From: a bacterium
GTDB lineage: Bacteria > Myxococcota_A > Bradymonadia > Bradymonadales > Bradymonadaceae
Length of the DNA stretch: 64,000 nt
Assembly (NCBI GenBank): GCA_030427705.1
Contig: JAUIBR010000028.1
Location: 1 to 64,000, forward strand
Reading direction: 5' to 3'
Part shown: piece by piece, positions 25,442 through 33,575 of the stretch
Position numbering within the stretch: the first letter of the stretch is position 1
How the letters are laid out: every line of letters begins with the position of its first letter
Made by a program: the position numbers and the translations under genes
The notes under the pieces: generated by a model
Databases searched by the model: none
What the model saw: the letters and a program-made list of their open reading frames with translations, nothing else
What the model was told of the DNA's origin: nothing

Positions 25442-26758
25442 ATGGGTGCTCGGACAGGAACAGCAGACATGCCGCTGCATGGCGGGCGGGTACCAAAGTG
25501 GCTCAGTGAGCGGATGGAGCGGCTTGGTCGCGTCGTCGTTGAGGCCTTGGTGATCGAGTACGGCCGCACCGAAGTGTTGCGTCGCTTGGCTCACCCGTTC
25601 TGGTTTCAGTCCTTGGGCTGTGTGATGGGCATGGACTGGCACTCCTCGGGCATCACGACCAGCGTCATGGGCGCTTTGAAGCGTTCGTTGGCTCCGGTTG
25701 AGGACGAGCTGGGAATCTATGTTTGCGGCGGTCGCGGCAAGGCGTCGCGAAAGACACCTGCAGAACTCTTGAGCGTTGCAAACCGAACCGGCTTAGATGG
25801 TCGCATGTTTGGCCGCTACAGCAGATTGGTCGCCAAAATCGACTCGGCAGCGCTTCAAGACGGCTTCCAGATTTACCTGCATAACTTCGTGGTTGATGCC
25901 GACGGAAACTGGGTCGTTGTGCAGCAAGGGATGGACACGGAGTCTGGCTTTGCACGTCGCTATCACTGGCTTTCAGAAGGGTTGCAGTCGTTCATCGATG
26001 ACCCGCATGCGGGCATTGATGGAGATAGTCGCGGATCGCTCATCAACCTGGTGGACTCGCGTTCATCTGGTGCTCGGCAGATGTCGCTTGAGCTCGTGGA
26101 AGACGGGCCTGACCGAACGCTCAAGATGTTGCGCGAAGCGCGTCGAAAGTCCGCGGAAACACCAGTCGCTGAGCAGATCGGCCTCTTTGACCACTTGGAC
26201 ATGCCGGAACACCACGATGTGCGTCCGTCAGACGTGAACGAGCGCCGTTTCCATGCGGCGATTGCTGCGGCCGCCGACACGGGGCCCGAAGACTTCGAGA
26301 CTCTCCTACTAACCAAGGGCTTAGGGGCGCGGACCCTGGAGTCGCTCGCCTTGGTCGCAGAAGTGCTTCATGGCAAGCCAAGCCGGTTCCAAGACCCCGC
26401 CAGATTCTCGATGGCGCACGGTGGAAAAGATGGCTACCCGTTTCCGGTCCCGCTTGATGTCTACGACGAAACGATTCGCGTCATGCGAGCAGCTGTGGCG
26501 GCGGCGAGGTTGGGAAACCGGGACCGCATGGAATCGATGAAGCGGCTGGACACACAGGCGCGAAGTCTGGAGGCTGTCGCCGAAGGCCAGGGCATCAACG
26601 CCTACATTGAAAAACAGCGCGAACTGTCTCCGTTCTATGGTGGAATGACGACCGCAGGACCCGCGACTGGCGATGTGAACTTTCCAGAACCCGTCAGGTC
26701 AGGTGGCCGTGCTGGCGCAAAAGGTCGGCCTTCTCGGGTGCGACATTCGTTGCAATAA
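25442..26758 (+). CDS. DUF763 protein
   Basis: 438 residues; ATG 25442 gives the family-typical N-terminus MGARTGTADMPLHGGRVPKWL. Conserved stretches include VMGMDWHSSGITTSV and HNFVVDADGNWVVVQQGMD and the C-terminal DGYPFPVPLDVYDETI. DUF763 is a conserved family of unknown biochemical function found in archaea and scattered bacteria, so horizontal acquisition at some point is plausible but not shown here. Its last 65 bp overlap the 3' end of the convergent hemerythrin gene. Confidence 0.88.
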   Translation: MGARTGTADMPLHGGRVPKWLSERMERLGRVVVEALVIEYGRTEVLRRLAHPFWFQSLGCVMGMDWHSSGITTSVMGALKRSLAPVEDELGIYVCGGRGKASRKTPAELLSVANRTGLDGRMFGRYSRLVAKIDSAALQDGFQIYLHNFVVDADGNWVVVQQGMDTESGFARRYHWLSEGLQSFIDDPHAGIDGDSRGSLINLVDSRSSGARQMSLELVEDGPDRTLKMLREARRKSAETPVAEQIGLFDHLDMPEHHDVRPSDVNERRFHAAIAAAADTGPEDFETLLLTKGLGARTLESLALVAEVLHGKPSRFQDPARFSMAHGGKDGYPFPVPLDVYDETIRVMRAAVAAARLGNRDRMESMKRLDTQARSLEAVAEGQGINAYIEKQRELSPFYGGMTTAGPATGDVNFPEPVRSGGRAGAKGRPSRVRHSLQ

Positions 26759-27344
26759 TCGACTGCAGCTCCGAGAAACGCTCGCCAGTGGAAATCTCGA
26801 CGGCGGCCACGTACATGCGTAGCGGCCCGTAGGGTTTGGTATCCGATAGCGACCGCAGCACGTACGGAAGCTGCTTTTCTTGGAACGTCGACCAGTCCAA
26901 AGCCACGATATCTGCCACCGCAGCGGCCCGGCCTTCGACGGTTTCGTGCACACGTTGGGTCAGGGGCATCATGACCTCTTCTTCGTCCACCAGATGCTTC
27001 TCGAACGATGGCGCCCAGGCGGTAATCGCATCGCGCACCGCATCGATATCTTCGGCTTCCAATGCCGCGATCAACGCTGCTTCATATTTGTCCTCGCGCT
27101 CGTGAGCATCCCGCAAATTTGCGTTCAGGACTGCGTCATCGAACAGACGATCTAATAGCGGGAAGAAGACCTCTTCCTCGTGTCTGGCATGCAATTGAAT
27201 CGCACCTTGGAGCGCGGTCAGCTCCAGCCCAACTTGCTCAAGATCGCCACGTTCGGCTGCCGCAGACATCGCAGCAAAGCCAGCGCGCAAGGCTTCATGT
27301 GTTAAACGCATGAACGCAAATGGACGCACATTGAATTCGCTCAC
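26694..27344 (-). CDS. Hemerythrin HHE-domain protein
   Basis: 216 residues from GTG 27344, chosen because AGGGAGA lies 6 nt upstream and the product then starts MSEFNVRPFAFMRLTHEALR; longer versions would run into the divergent ankyrin gene's promoter. His and Glu residues of a four-helix HHE domain are seen: LTHEALR, LHARHEEEVFFPLL, DAHEREDKYEA and FEKHLVDEEEVMMPL. Such domains bind a di-iron centre and sense or store oxygen or NO, in the cytoplasm here (no signal peptide). The 3' end overlaps the DUF763 gene by 65 bp on the other strand. Confidence 0.85.
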   Translation of the reverse strand: MSEFNVRPFAFMRLTHEALRAGFAAMSAAAERGDLEQVGLELTALQGAIQLHARHEEEVFFPLLDRLFDDAVLNANLRDAHEREDKYEAALIAALEAEDIDAVRDAITAWAPSFEKHLVDEEEVMMPLTQRVHETVEGRAAAVADIVALDWSTFQEKQLPYVLRSLSDTKPYGPLRMYVAAVEISTGERFSELQSIIATNVAPEKADLLRQHGHLT

Positions 27345-27461
27345 AATCGTCTCCCTGGTAGGTGGTTTTGAGCGAGTTTTGCGCATCCCGTTGTGGTCGT
27401 CAATCGGACCGTGCGGTATCACGGTTGGACCAAGAATTTCGGCTACCAAAGAGGGGCAGAA

Positions 27462-28649
27462 ATGGCGACGTACCGAGAACTCCGTCAGATGATTATCGCT
27501 GAGGCGTGGGAAGATATTGAAGGTGCACGGGGCGCGCAGATAAAGCCGCACATACCTGACCTGATCGCGCTCTATGACGACCTCGAAAGTTGGCCCAAGA
27601 AGCTCGCCGTTATTCAGCTTCTGCAGGACCAAGAGGACACGGACGAAGTTCGCCGGGTGATGCTGGATTGCCTACGTGCGCCAAACACCCATGACTGGTC
27701 GCAAGACAACGTGGAGCTGACCAAGGCGGCCGCGTTAGGATTTGTGGACGAGGAGTACGACACGTTCATGGCGTTCTACAACGACCGTGAACGGCTCGCC
27801 GAGACCGTCGCCAAGGTCCTCGCAGAGAACGACATGACGCAGGTTCCAATGGGACCAAAGCCCGAGCCCAAGCCGGTTCCGAAGGCGTCAAACTTGATGG
27901 AAGCGATCGCGAACGGTGATGCTGAGTCGGTGAAGGCGTTCATCGCTGCAGGTGACGACCTCGATGCACCAGGAAGTCACAGGCAAATCCAGGGAATGCA
28001 GCCGCTTATCTTCGCGATCAGCAACAAGCAGCTTGAGATTGTAGACATCTTGCTCGATGCCGGGGCCGATCCAAACGTCGTCCGGGAAGGCGGGCAGACC
28101 CCGTTGTCATGGGCAGTTTTCCTGGGCCTTACCGACCTTGCTATCAAGTTGATGGACCTCGGGGGCGATCTCGAGCGGGCCGACCAATATGGCGAGACGC
28201 TAGCTATGCCTGCTGCAAAGTACGGTTATGACGAGATCTTGGACGAACTCATCAAACGAGGTGCTCCCTTCAACAAACCCTATCGGGATGGTCGCACACC
28301 ACTTTGGTTTGCAGCGGAAAATGGCAAGACGAACGCGGTGATGCGCTTGATTGAGGAAGGTCTCGATATCAATGAACTCATCTCCGGTTCGGCACCGTTG
28401 CACCTGGCGGTTCGAAACAACTCAAGCCGCTTGATGACCGCATTGCTGAAGGCGGGGGCCGAGATAGACCTACTCAACGGAAACGGCCGGACGGCGTTGA
28501 TGATTGCGGCGAGCAACGGGTACGTGAATCTGGTCAAGAAGTTGGTGAAGGCCGGGGCCGACACGACGCTCAAGGACCGAAACGGGCAAACTGCAGCTAC
28601 GATGGCAACCGGTCGGCGAGCCGACGAAATTAAGGCGGAACTGGGATAG
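27462..28649 (+). CDS. Ankyrin-repeat protein
   Basis: 395 residues from ATG 27462, with GAGGGG 5 nt upstream. Residues 1-~140 are helical, HEAT-like (IPDLIALYDDLESWPKKLAVIQLLQDQ). After a Pro/Lys linker (PKPEPKPVPK) come seven or so ankyrin repeats (MEAIANGDAESVKAFIAAG, QPLIFAISNKQLEIVDILLDAGADPN, TPLSWAVFLG, TPLWFAAENGKTNAVMRLIEEGLDIN, APLHLAVRNNSS, TALMIAASNGYVNLVKKLVKAGADTT). No signal peptide. A protein-binding scaffold; the partner is unknown. Confidence 0.9.
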   Translation: MATYRELRQMIIAEAWEDIEGARGAQIKPHIPDLIALYDDLESWPKKLAVIQLLQDQEDTDEVRRVMLDCLRAPNTHDWSQDNVELTKAAALGFVDEEYDTFMAFYNDRERLAETVAKVLAENDMTQVPMGPKPEPKPVPKASNLMEAIANGDAESVKAFIAAGDDLDAPGSHRQIQGMQPLIFAISNKQLEIVDILLDAGADPNVVREGGQTPLSWAVFLGLTDLAIKLMDLGGDLERADQYGETLAMPAAKYGYDEILDELIKRGAPFNKPYRDGRTPLWFAAENGKTNAVMRLIEEGLDINELISGSAPLHLAVRNNSSRLMTALLKAGAEIDLLNGNGRTALMIAASNGYVNLVKKLVKAGADTTLKDRNGQTAATMATGRRADEIKAELG

Positions 28650-28718
28650 AAAGTTGATAACTTTCGACTAAACATGCAGATTTGTGGCTCAAGCCTGTAC
28701 CTACCCTGGAGTTTTGGG

Positions 28719-29291
28719 ATGAACCGTTTTCTGATTCTTTGTGCAGCATCGACCCTGCTTGTCGCGTGTGGCGACGACGATACTTCGAATAACGCCAACA
28801 ACGTCAACAACGTTAACAACGTCAATAACGTCAACAATTCGAATAACGCCAACAATTCGAACAACGCGAATAACTCGAATAACTCGAACAATATGGCGGG
28901 CGGCAATCCTTGCTTCACCGAAGAGGTTGTCACGATGACCCAAACGGCCGAGGACGGTCTGGCAGTGTATTATTGCGACACGGATGCCGGCGGGTGTGGC
29001 GCGTTCCAATCCACTTGTGACCTGCCGCGACTGACGTTCAAGCAGGTTAGCGATGGCGTCTACGGGATAGACGGCAGGCAGCTGGTCATCGTGGACCCAG
29101 ATGTTGGCTCGCCCTCCGGTCAGGTCTTCGCTGGTGTGACCGATGTGCCTGAAGACACGCGCCTAAGCGCGACACTTCGGCGTGACACCCAGCTGCCGTT
29201 TGGCAACTATGATGGCACGATCGAAGTGACGTTCTCGGGCGATACCTTCACGATCCATACGATGGTCGACCCTATGCTGCCGCAGCAATAG
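28719..29291 (+). CDS. Lipoprotein with Asn-rich (NNX)n linker
   Basis: 190 residues from ATG 28719 with GGAG 8 nt upstream. Lipobox LVAC (Cys17) is followed by DDDTS and about 35 residues of NNA/NNV/NNS triplets, then a Cys-containing beta-rich domain (CFTEEVV, CDTDAGGCGAFQSTC). The linker is encoded by AAC/AAT-rich trinucleotide repeats and would tether the domain away from the membrane. Function unknown. The last 20 bp overlap the end of the convergent methyltransferase gene. Confidence 0.75.
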   Translation: MNRFLILCAASTLLVACGDDDTSNNANNVNNVNNVNNVNNSNNANNSNNANNSNNSNNMAGGNPCFTEEVVTMTQTAEDGLAVYYCDTDAGGCGAFQSTCDLPRLTFKQVSDGVYGIDGRQLVIVDPDVGSPSGQVFAGVTDVPEDTRLSATLRRDTQLPFGNYDGTIEVTFSGDTFTIHTMVDPMLPQQ

Positions 29292-30108
29292 CCGTAATCA
29301 TCTCTAGATTCGGGTTCCCACTTGGCCAGCTATTCTGACGTTGGACGTGCTCGAATCCGGCAGCACGCAACAAGGAGCTTAACGCTTCAAAGCTCCATGC
29401 CGCTGTGGTGTTGTGGTACGTCGACACGGTCCCGTCGGGCTTGATGATGTGAAATGACTGGCGCGCTGCGTTTTGCTCCGCGAACCATTGGTTCTCGATG
29501 AGGGACAGATGGGGACCATCGTGAAACAGTCCTGACGATTCCCGTGACCAACTGACAGCAGTGTCAGCAAGCTGTCTGACAGCGTCAGCTGATTGTACTT
29601 CCAAAGCGAGCAAACCGCCGGGAACCAAGGCATCATGGGCCTTCTCCAGAAGCCGTCTCACGTCGTCTGGCGAGAAGACATTGAACTCACCGTAAATCAT
29701 CGTGATGGCATCCACCGCATCGGGAAACTCGACCTCGACGACGTCACCTTGCACGAACTGCATGTTGGGTTGGGTGTGTGTCGACTGCGCGTGTCGGATG
29801 GATGCGGGACCCAGGTCAATTCCTAGATAGGACTCAACTTGACCGGATTCCGTGAGCGGTCCTGCATACAATCCGGGCCCGCATCCGAGGTCAAGAATCG
29901 AACATTTTTCAGGAAGTTGGCTTAGAATCCAGTCGCATTGTTCGGCGATAAGCTGACGATTGCGACTGGCAAGCTCGGTCGCATCGGTGAGGTGATACTC
30001 CAACATCCGTGCGCTGAAATCTGGGTCGTGCCAGGGGATTTTATAGGTGCCATCCCAAAGTGGAATGGTCTGATCGGCGCAGAGCGCCATAAGATCTGAA
30101 CTGAACAT
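29272..30108 (-). CDS. Class I SAM-dependent methyltransferase
   Basis: 278 residues. The SAM-binding motif I ILDLGCGPGLYA (about residue 71-82), motif II YLGIDLGPASI, an acidic FVQGDVVEVEFP and the post-motif ALVPGGLLALEV are all present. The substrate is unknown; the N-terminal LWDGTYKIPWHDPDFS resembles small-molecule methyltransferases. GGAG lies 6 nt before the ATG. A perfect 7-bp inverted repeat sits 14 bp upstream of the start. Divergent from the thioredoxin-reductase-like/AraC pair. Confidence 0.87.
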   Translation of the reverse strand: MFSSDLMALCADQTIPLWDGTYKIPWHDPDFSARMLEYHLTDATELASRNRQLIAEQCDWILSQLPEKCSILDLGCGPGLYAGPLTESGQVESYLGIDLGPASIRHAQSTHTQPNMQFVQGDVVEVEFPDAVDAITMIYGEFNVFSPDDVRRLLEKAHDALVPGGLLALEVQSADAVRQLADTAVSWSRESSGLFHDGPHLSLIENQWFAEQNAARQSFHIIKPDGTVSTYHNTTAAWSFEALSSLLRAAGFEHVQRQNSWPSGNPNLEMITAIAAAA

Positions 30109-30121
30109 AGTAACTCCGTGA

Positions 30122-30139
30122 TGAGCACAATGGTGCTCA
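30122..30139. promoter_or_regulatory. Perfect inverted repeat upstream of methyltransferase gene (operator candidate)
   Basis: TGAGCAC-AATG-GTGCTCA, a 7-bp perfect inverted repeat with 4-bp spacer, 14 bp before the methyltransferase start. It may be a regulator-binding site; the AraC protein encoded divergently is one candidate binder. No clear -10/-35 could be assigned. Confidence 0.5.
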
Positions 30140-30381
30140 CAAATAAAATGCCAAATAGTGGCGTTAATTATTGATTTGGTTGGCTCGCCCGTGGGCTGCC
30201 CGTGGAGTTACGCGTTCATGGTCTAACCGTAGCTCAAACCGACTCTGTTCGAAAGAGACTTGCAGTCGGATACCGAGGGCCAAAAGATAAGGCACAACAA
30301 ACCGCGGATACGCCATCGAACTTCGGCAGGGGCATCGCTATCTTCTTCGTGTAGAATACAGAAACCACGGAGTTTGTAGCG

Positions 30382-31272
30382 ATGCAAGAGTTCGATGTTG
30401 TAGTAGTTGGTGGCGGTCCGGCGGGTTTGTCGGCTGCCTTATGTTTAGGTCGTGCACGCAAGTCCGTTGTCGTGATTGACGCTGGAAGCCCGCGGCATGC
30501 GGTCGCTGAAGGTGTCCACAATCTGATAACACGGGAGGGAATGCCGCCGGCCGAATTGCGGGCTGTAACTTGGGAGCAGATGCGACCCTACACATCCGTG
30601 GAGGGGCCAGTGCAGGCGCGTGTGAACCGCATCACACAGGACCAAAAGCACTGGGTCGTCGAATCTGAGTCAGGCAGCTTCCGATGCCGTGCGGTCGTTA
30701 TTGCGACAGGCGTCATCGACGAACACCCCGAGATTCCGGGTTACAAGGAACTCTGGGGTCATAGCATTCACCAATGCCCGTTCTGCCATGGCTGGGAAGT
30801 TCAAGATCAACCTGCCGCCGTAATTGGCGCGCCGGAACACTTGCTTCACATGGCCCCGATGTTGAGCGGTTGGACCAATGATATCGCGGTCTTCAGCAAT
30901 GGCGTGCCGATGACGGACGAGCAGAAAGCCATCTTCAAGAAGGCCAATGTCCCGGCGTGTGACCAACCGATTGCCGACCTGCGGCGAAGTGGAACTCAGC
31001 TCGAAGAAATCGTGTTGGAAAACGGGTCTTCCTTGGCGCGGTCCGTCATCTTTTCCGTGACATCGCAACGGCAGGTTCCGCTGGTGCAGGCCCTGGAACT
31101 CGAGCTGAATGAGATGGGCTATATCGTTGTGGACGAGCAGTTACAGACCTCGCGTCCCGGGATTTGGGCCGCCGGTGACGTGACAAGTCGAATGCAGCAA
31201 GTGGTGCAATCAGCCGCGCAAGGTCTGCTCGCGGGCGCGATGATCACTGCCTCAATCAACATGAGTTCATGA
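30382..31272 (+). CDS. Thioredoxin-reductase-like NAD(P)/FAD oxidoreductase
   Basis: 296 residues. N-terminal FAD-binding Rossmann motif VVVGGGPAGLSAAL, the redox-active pair C132-P-F-C135-H-G as in thioredoxin reductases, and the C-terminal FAD motif GIWAAGDVTSR. The central NAD(P)-binding domain is short and its glycine motif (AAVIGAPEHLLHMA) is degenerate, so the electron donor is uncertain. GGAG lies 9 nt before the start. It overlaps the AraC gene by 4 bp (ATGA), so the two are coupled. Divergent from the methyltransferase gene. Confidence 0.85.
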   Translation: MQEFDVVVVGGGPAGLSAALCLGRARKSVVVIDAGSPRHAVAEGVHNLITREGMPPAELRAVTWEQMRPYTSVEGPVQARVNRITQDQKHWVVESESGSFRCRAVVIATGVIDEHPEIPGYKELWGHSIHQCPFCHGWEVQDQPAAVIGAPEHLLHMAPMLSGWTNDIAVFSNGVPMTDEQKAIFKKANVPACDQPIADLRRSGTQLEEIVLENGSSLARSVIFSVTSQRQVPLVQALELELNEMGYIVVDEQLQTSRPGIWAAGDVTSRMQQVVQSAAQGLLAGAMITASINMSS

Positions 31273-32114
31273 GCCAGAAACCACGACTGATATCCACGCT
31301 CGCCGAGCACCAGACGGTCTCCGTCCAGCACCTACGTTCCGGTGAGTGTTTGCCTGACCATGCCCACGACACGGTGGTTCACCCGCATTCGTCCATCGGT
31401 TTGTATACGGCGGGGGAGCTTCGGTTCTGGATGGGACGTGAGTATGCCATCAAGGCAGGTGATATTGTGCTTGTTCCTGAGGGCATGCCCCATTTCAGCC
31501 GGAACGCAGTGGACGCGGAACTGATTGGAATTGCCGTCTGTACACACTGTTTGAAAGGTGGCTGCGCGGAACCTCTTCGGCAGCTGTTTGGCGCTGTACG
31601 CGATGGTGGCAGCGCCGTTCGGTTTCTAGATGGCCATGATGCTGTCCTGCAGATTTTCGCAAAGGTCGCAGACGAAATGCAGGAGCGACGCCACGGATTT
31701 GAGGTCATGGTCGACAGTTTGCTGACGCAGCTCGCTGTGGAGATTCAGCGGGCCAGTCCGGTGGCAGCCGCGCGTCAGCAGGACACGAACGCGTCCCCAA
31801 TCGTGATGCGGGCGTTGGCTGTCATCGAACAACGTGTGGGCGAGTCAATCTCGCTGTCAGACGTCGCACGCCAGGTCGGTCGATCTCCGGCGCATCTGGC
31901 TGCGGTGGTGAAGGAAGAGACGGGCCAAACCGTTGTAGAGTGGATAACGCATGCCCGGATGGCTGTTGCCCGAGATCTGCTGTCGAGTACCGATGAGACG
32001 ATCGCTGCCATCGCGGAAACTACGGGGTACGCCAGCCCTTCACACTTCCACCGAACGTTTCGTCGGGAGCATCAAAACTCGCCAGGAGCGTGGCGGCGAG
32101 CGCATCAGAAGTGA
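31269..32114 (+). CDS. AraC-family transcriptional regulator
   Basis: 281 residues. An N-terminal cupin-like sensing domain (residues ~20-110, GECLPDHAHDTVVHPHSSIG, AGDIVLVPEGMPHF) is followed by a double helix-turn-helix AraC DNA-binding domain (about 185-280: ISLSDVARQVGRSPAHLAAVVKE; ATIAAIAETTGYASPSHFHRTFRRE). The cupin His residues (HAH, HPH) and CTHCLKGGC could bind a metal or react with an electrophile. Translationally coupled to the oxidoreductase gene, which it probably regulates together with the divergent methyltransferase. Confidence 0.9.
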   Translation: MSQKPRLISTLAEHQTVSVQHLRSGECLPDHAHDTVVHPHSSIGLYTAGELRFWMGREYAIKAGDIVLVPEGMPHFSRNAVDAELIGIAVCTHCLKGGCAEPLRQLFGAVRDGGSAVRFLDGHDAVLQIFAKVADEMQERRHGFEVMVDSLLTQLAVEIQRASPVAAARQQDTNASPIVMRALAVIEQRVGESISLSDVARQVGRSPAHLAAVVKEETGQTVVEWITHARMAVARDLLSSTDETIAAIAETTGYASPSHFHRTFRREHQNSPGAWRRAHQK

Positions 32115-32122
32115 ATCAGGGC

Positions 32123-33151
32123 CTATTGCAATCGTTCGATCTCCATCGAACCGATGTAGGAAAAGCGACCCGTTCCATCGGGACTGACACTCACTGTCAG
32201 TTCGATTGACCCAGTATCCATCACGTCTACCGCGTCAAAGACCGCGTATTCTGACATCTGATTGGAGGGTTCATAGTCGATGAATTGCTCTCCAATTTGG
32301 TACCTGGAAAGCCGCCCCATGCCTCCATCATCACCATCTCGACTGCCGAAGATTTGAACGCGGTAGCTGCCCGTTGGTAGCTCCTGGGCGAGCACAATCC
32401 CCTGTTCCAGGAGGGCCGCGTCGTGTCCGTCGAAATTGCCTGACCAGATGGTGTCGCGGGTGACTTCAGGCGGAATGCCGAGCGTAGTGGTCAATGCACC
32501 ACCGTTTTGGTCACCGTTGAATCCCGAGGCGACCACCACGACAGAGGTCGGATTTCCGTCGACGGTATCAAGTGGACCAACGGTTTCGTTGAGTCCAAGC
32601 TTCGTCCAATCCGGCGCCACCGTTGGCCCAAAGTCCACCCGCACAACCTCACCGACCGGAAAATCGCGCAAGCAATCGGGGTCGTTCACTGACCAGCCCA
32701 TGGTATCCAATTCGGGATCGCAATACTGACAGTTTAAGTCAGGGTTGATAGCGCCGGCGGGGAAACACTGGGCGCCGATCTGGCATGGGCAACCACAGAC
32801 ATTAGGCAAAAACTGACCACATATTTCCGCGTCGCACGTCCCACAATTGACGGTGCGCATACTGCCACAACTGTCGGTAATCTCGGCATCATCGCAGTTG
32901 AGCAACGCAGTCTGGCAAAGCTCGGAATCCGTTTCAGGAACACAAAGGTCCACCTCGCTTGCATCATCACCGAGGTCCGTATTCGTCCCGTCTTCGCCAA
33001 TATCCCCGACATCCATAGTCGCCATGTCAACGTCCATGTCGAGTTGCGCCTCGTCGAGCTCGGTAAACAAGTTACATCCGGTCAACACAACAGCAATCAA
33101 CAGGCTGAAGGTCTTACCCTTGTTCCCCAATCTGCTAACGTCTATCGGCAT
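32123..33151 (-). CDS. Cys-rich lipoprotein with beta-sandwich domain
   Basis: 342 residues. Lipobox VLTGC (Cys26) after a longish N-terminus; the start has no clear ribosome site, and a TTG inside (LGNKGKTFS) could be used instead. An Asp-rich linker leads to a Cys-rich region (~70-165; CDAEICGQFLPNVCGCPCQIGAQC, CQYCDPELD) and then a C-terminal ~180-residue beta-sandwich (VVRVDFGPT...IGSMEIERL) reminiscent of malectin/carbohydrate-binding folds. Function unknown, surface or periplasmic. The gene is convergent with the AraC gene 8 bp away. Confidence 0.72.
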   Translation of the reverse strand: MPIDVSRLGNKGKTFSLLIAVVLTGCNLFTELDEAQLDMDVDMATMDVGDIGEDGTNTDLGDDASEVDLCVPETDSELCQTALLNCDDAEITDSCGSMRTVNCGTCDAEICGQFLPNVCGCPCQIGAQCFPAGAINPDLNCQYCDPELDTMGWSVNDPDCLRDFPVGEVVRVDFGPTVAPDWTKLGLNETVGPLDTVDGNPTSVVVVASGFNGDQNGGALTTTLGIPPEVTRDTIWSGNFDGHDAALLEQGIVLAQELPTGSYRVQIFGSRDGDDGGMGRLSRYQIGEQFIDYEPSNQMSEYAVFDAVDVMDTGSIELTVSVSPDGTGRFSYIGSMEIERLQ

Positions 33152-33214
33152 CGGTGCCCGGTTCTGGTTCGGGTGTCACAGTACAAAGTCTACCCTCAGA
33201 TAGTCGGCCAACCC

Positions 33215-33430
33215 ATGAAAACTCTCAGAATCTTAGAAGACACCCACAACGGCTCGCCCGTTTGGCGTGTTCGGGTGTTTTATGATGGTCGTGCGATTAG
33301 CAGTGAAACTGTGCCGGCGGGCGACAATTCGGGCCTTGTTGCGCTCTTCGACAAGATGGTCGCGAAATTTCAGCCTGTGACAGTGGAGTCCGAAACGGCG
33401 GCTTGGATCGCTTCTATTCGAAACGACTGA
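33215..33430 (+). CDS. Small hypothetical protein
   Basis: 71 residues, ATG 33215. Sequence starts MKTLRILEDTHNGSPVWRVRV, a beta-beta-alpha pattern. No family recognised and the ribosome site is weak. It lies between a divergent lipoprotein gene and the first copy of the 46-bp repeat; stop at 33428-33430 is 11 bp before the repeat. Confidence 0.5.
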   Translation: MKTLRILEDTHNGSPVWRVRVFYDGRAISSETVPAGDNSGLVALFDKMVAKFQPVTVESETAAWIASIRND

Positions 33431-33441
33431 ATCAACAAGGA

Positions 33442-33487
33442 ACTAGGGTGGATGGGCAATTCCCAATTCTGGCTTGAGTTCGATGCA
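33442..33487. repeat. 46-bp direct repeat, copy 1
   Basis: Matches copy 2 at 35808-35853 at 44 of 46 positions. On the minus strand it encodes CIELKPELGIAHPP and a stop, the last codons of a lipoprotein; beyond it (minus strand, 33488-33550) a frame reading YVRV...CIEL weakly resembles the corresponding part of the intact gene, so this may be the remnant of a paralogue. It contains TGGG-CAATT-CCCA. Confidence 0.85.
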
Positions 33488-33575
33488 ACTCAGGTGACCA
33501 AGCGCTTCCGCGTGGACATGGTGTGCACATTGGCGTACACGCACGTAATGAATGCCCCCTTTGGAGACACGCCAC

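Noticed and set aside
28719-29291. Antisense open frames over the Asn-rich linkers (Val/Ile-rich on the other strand)
   Set aside because: They are mirror images of the AAC/AAT repeats and lack starts and homology.
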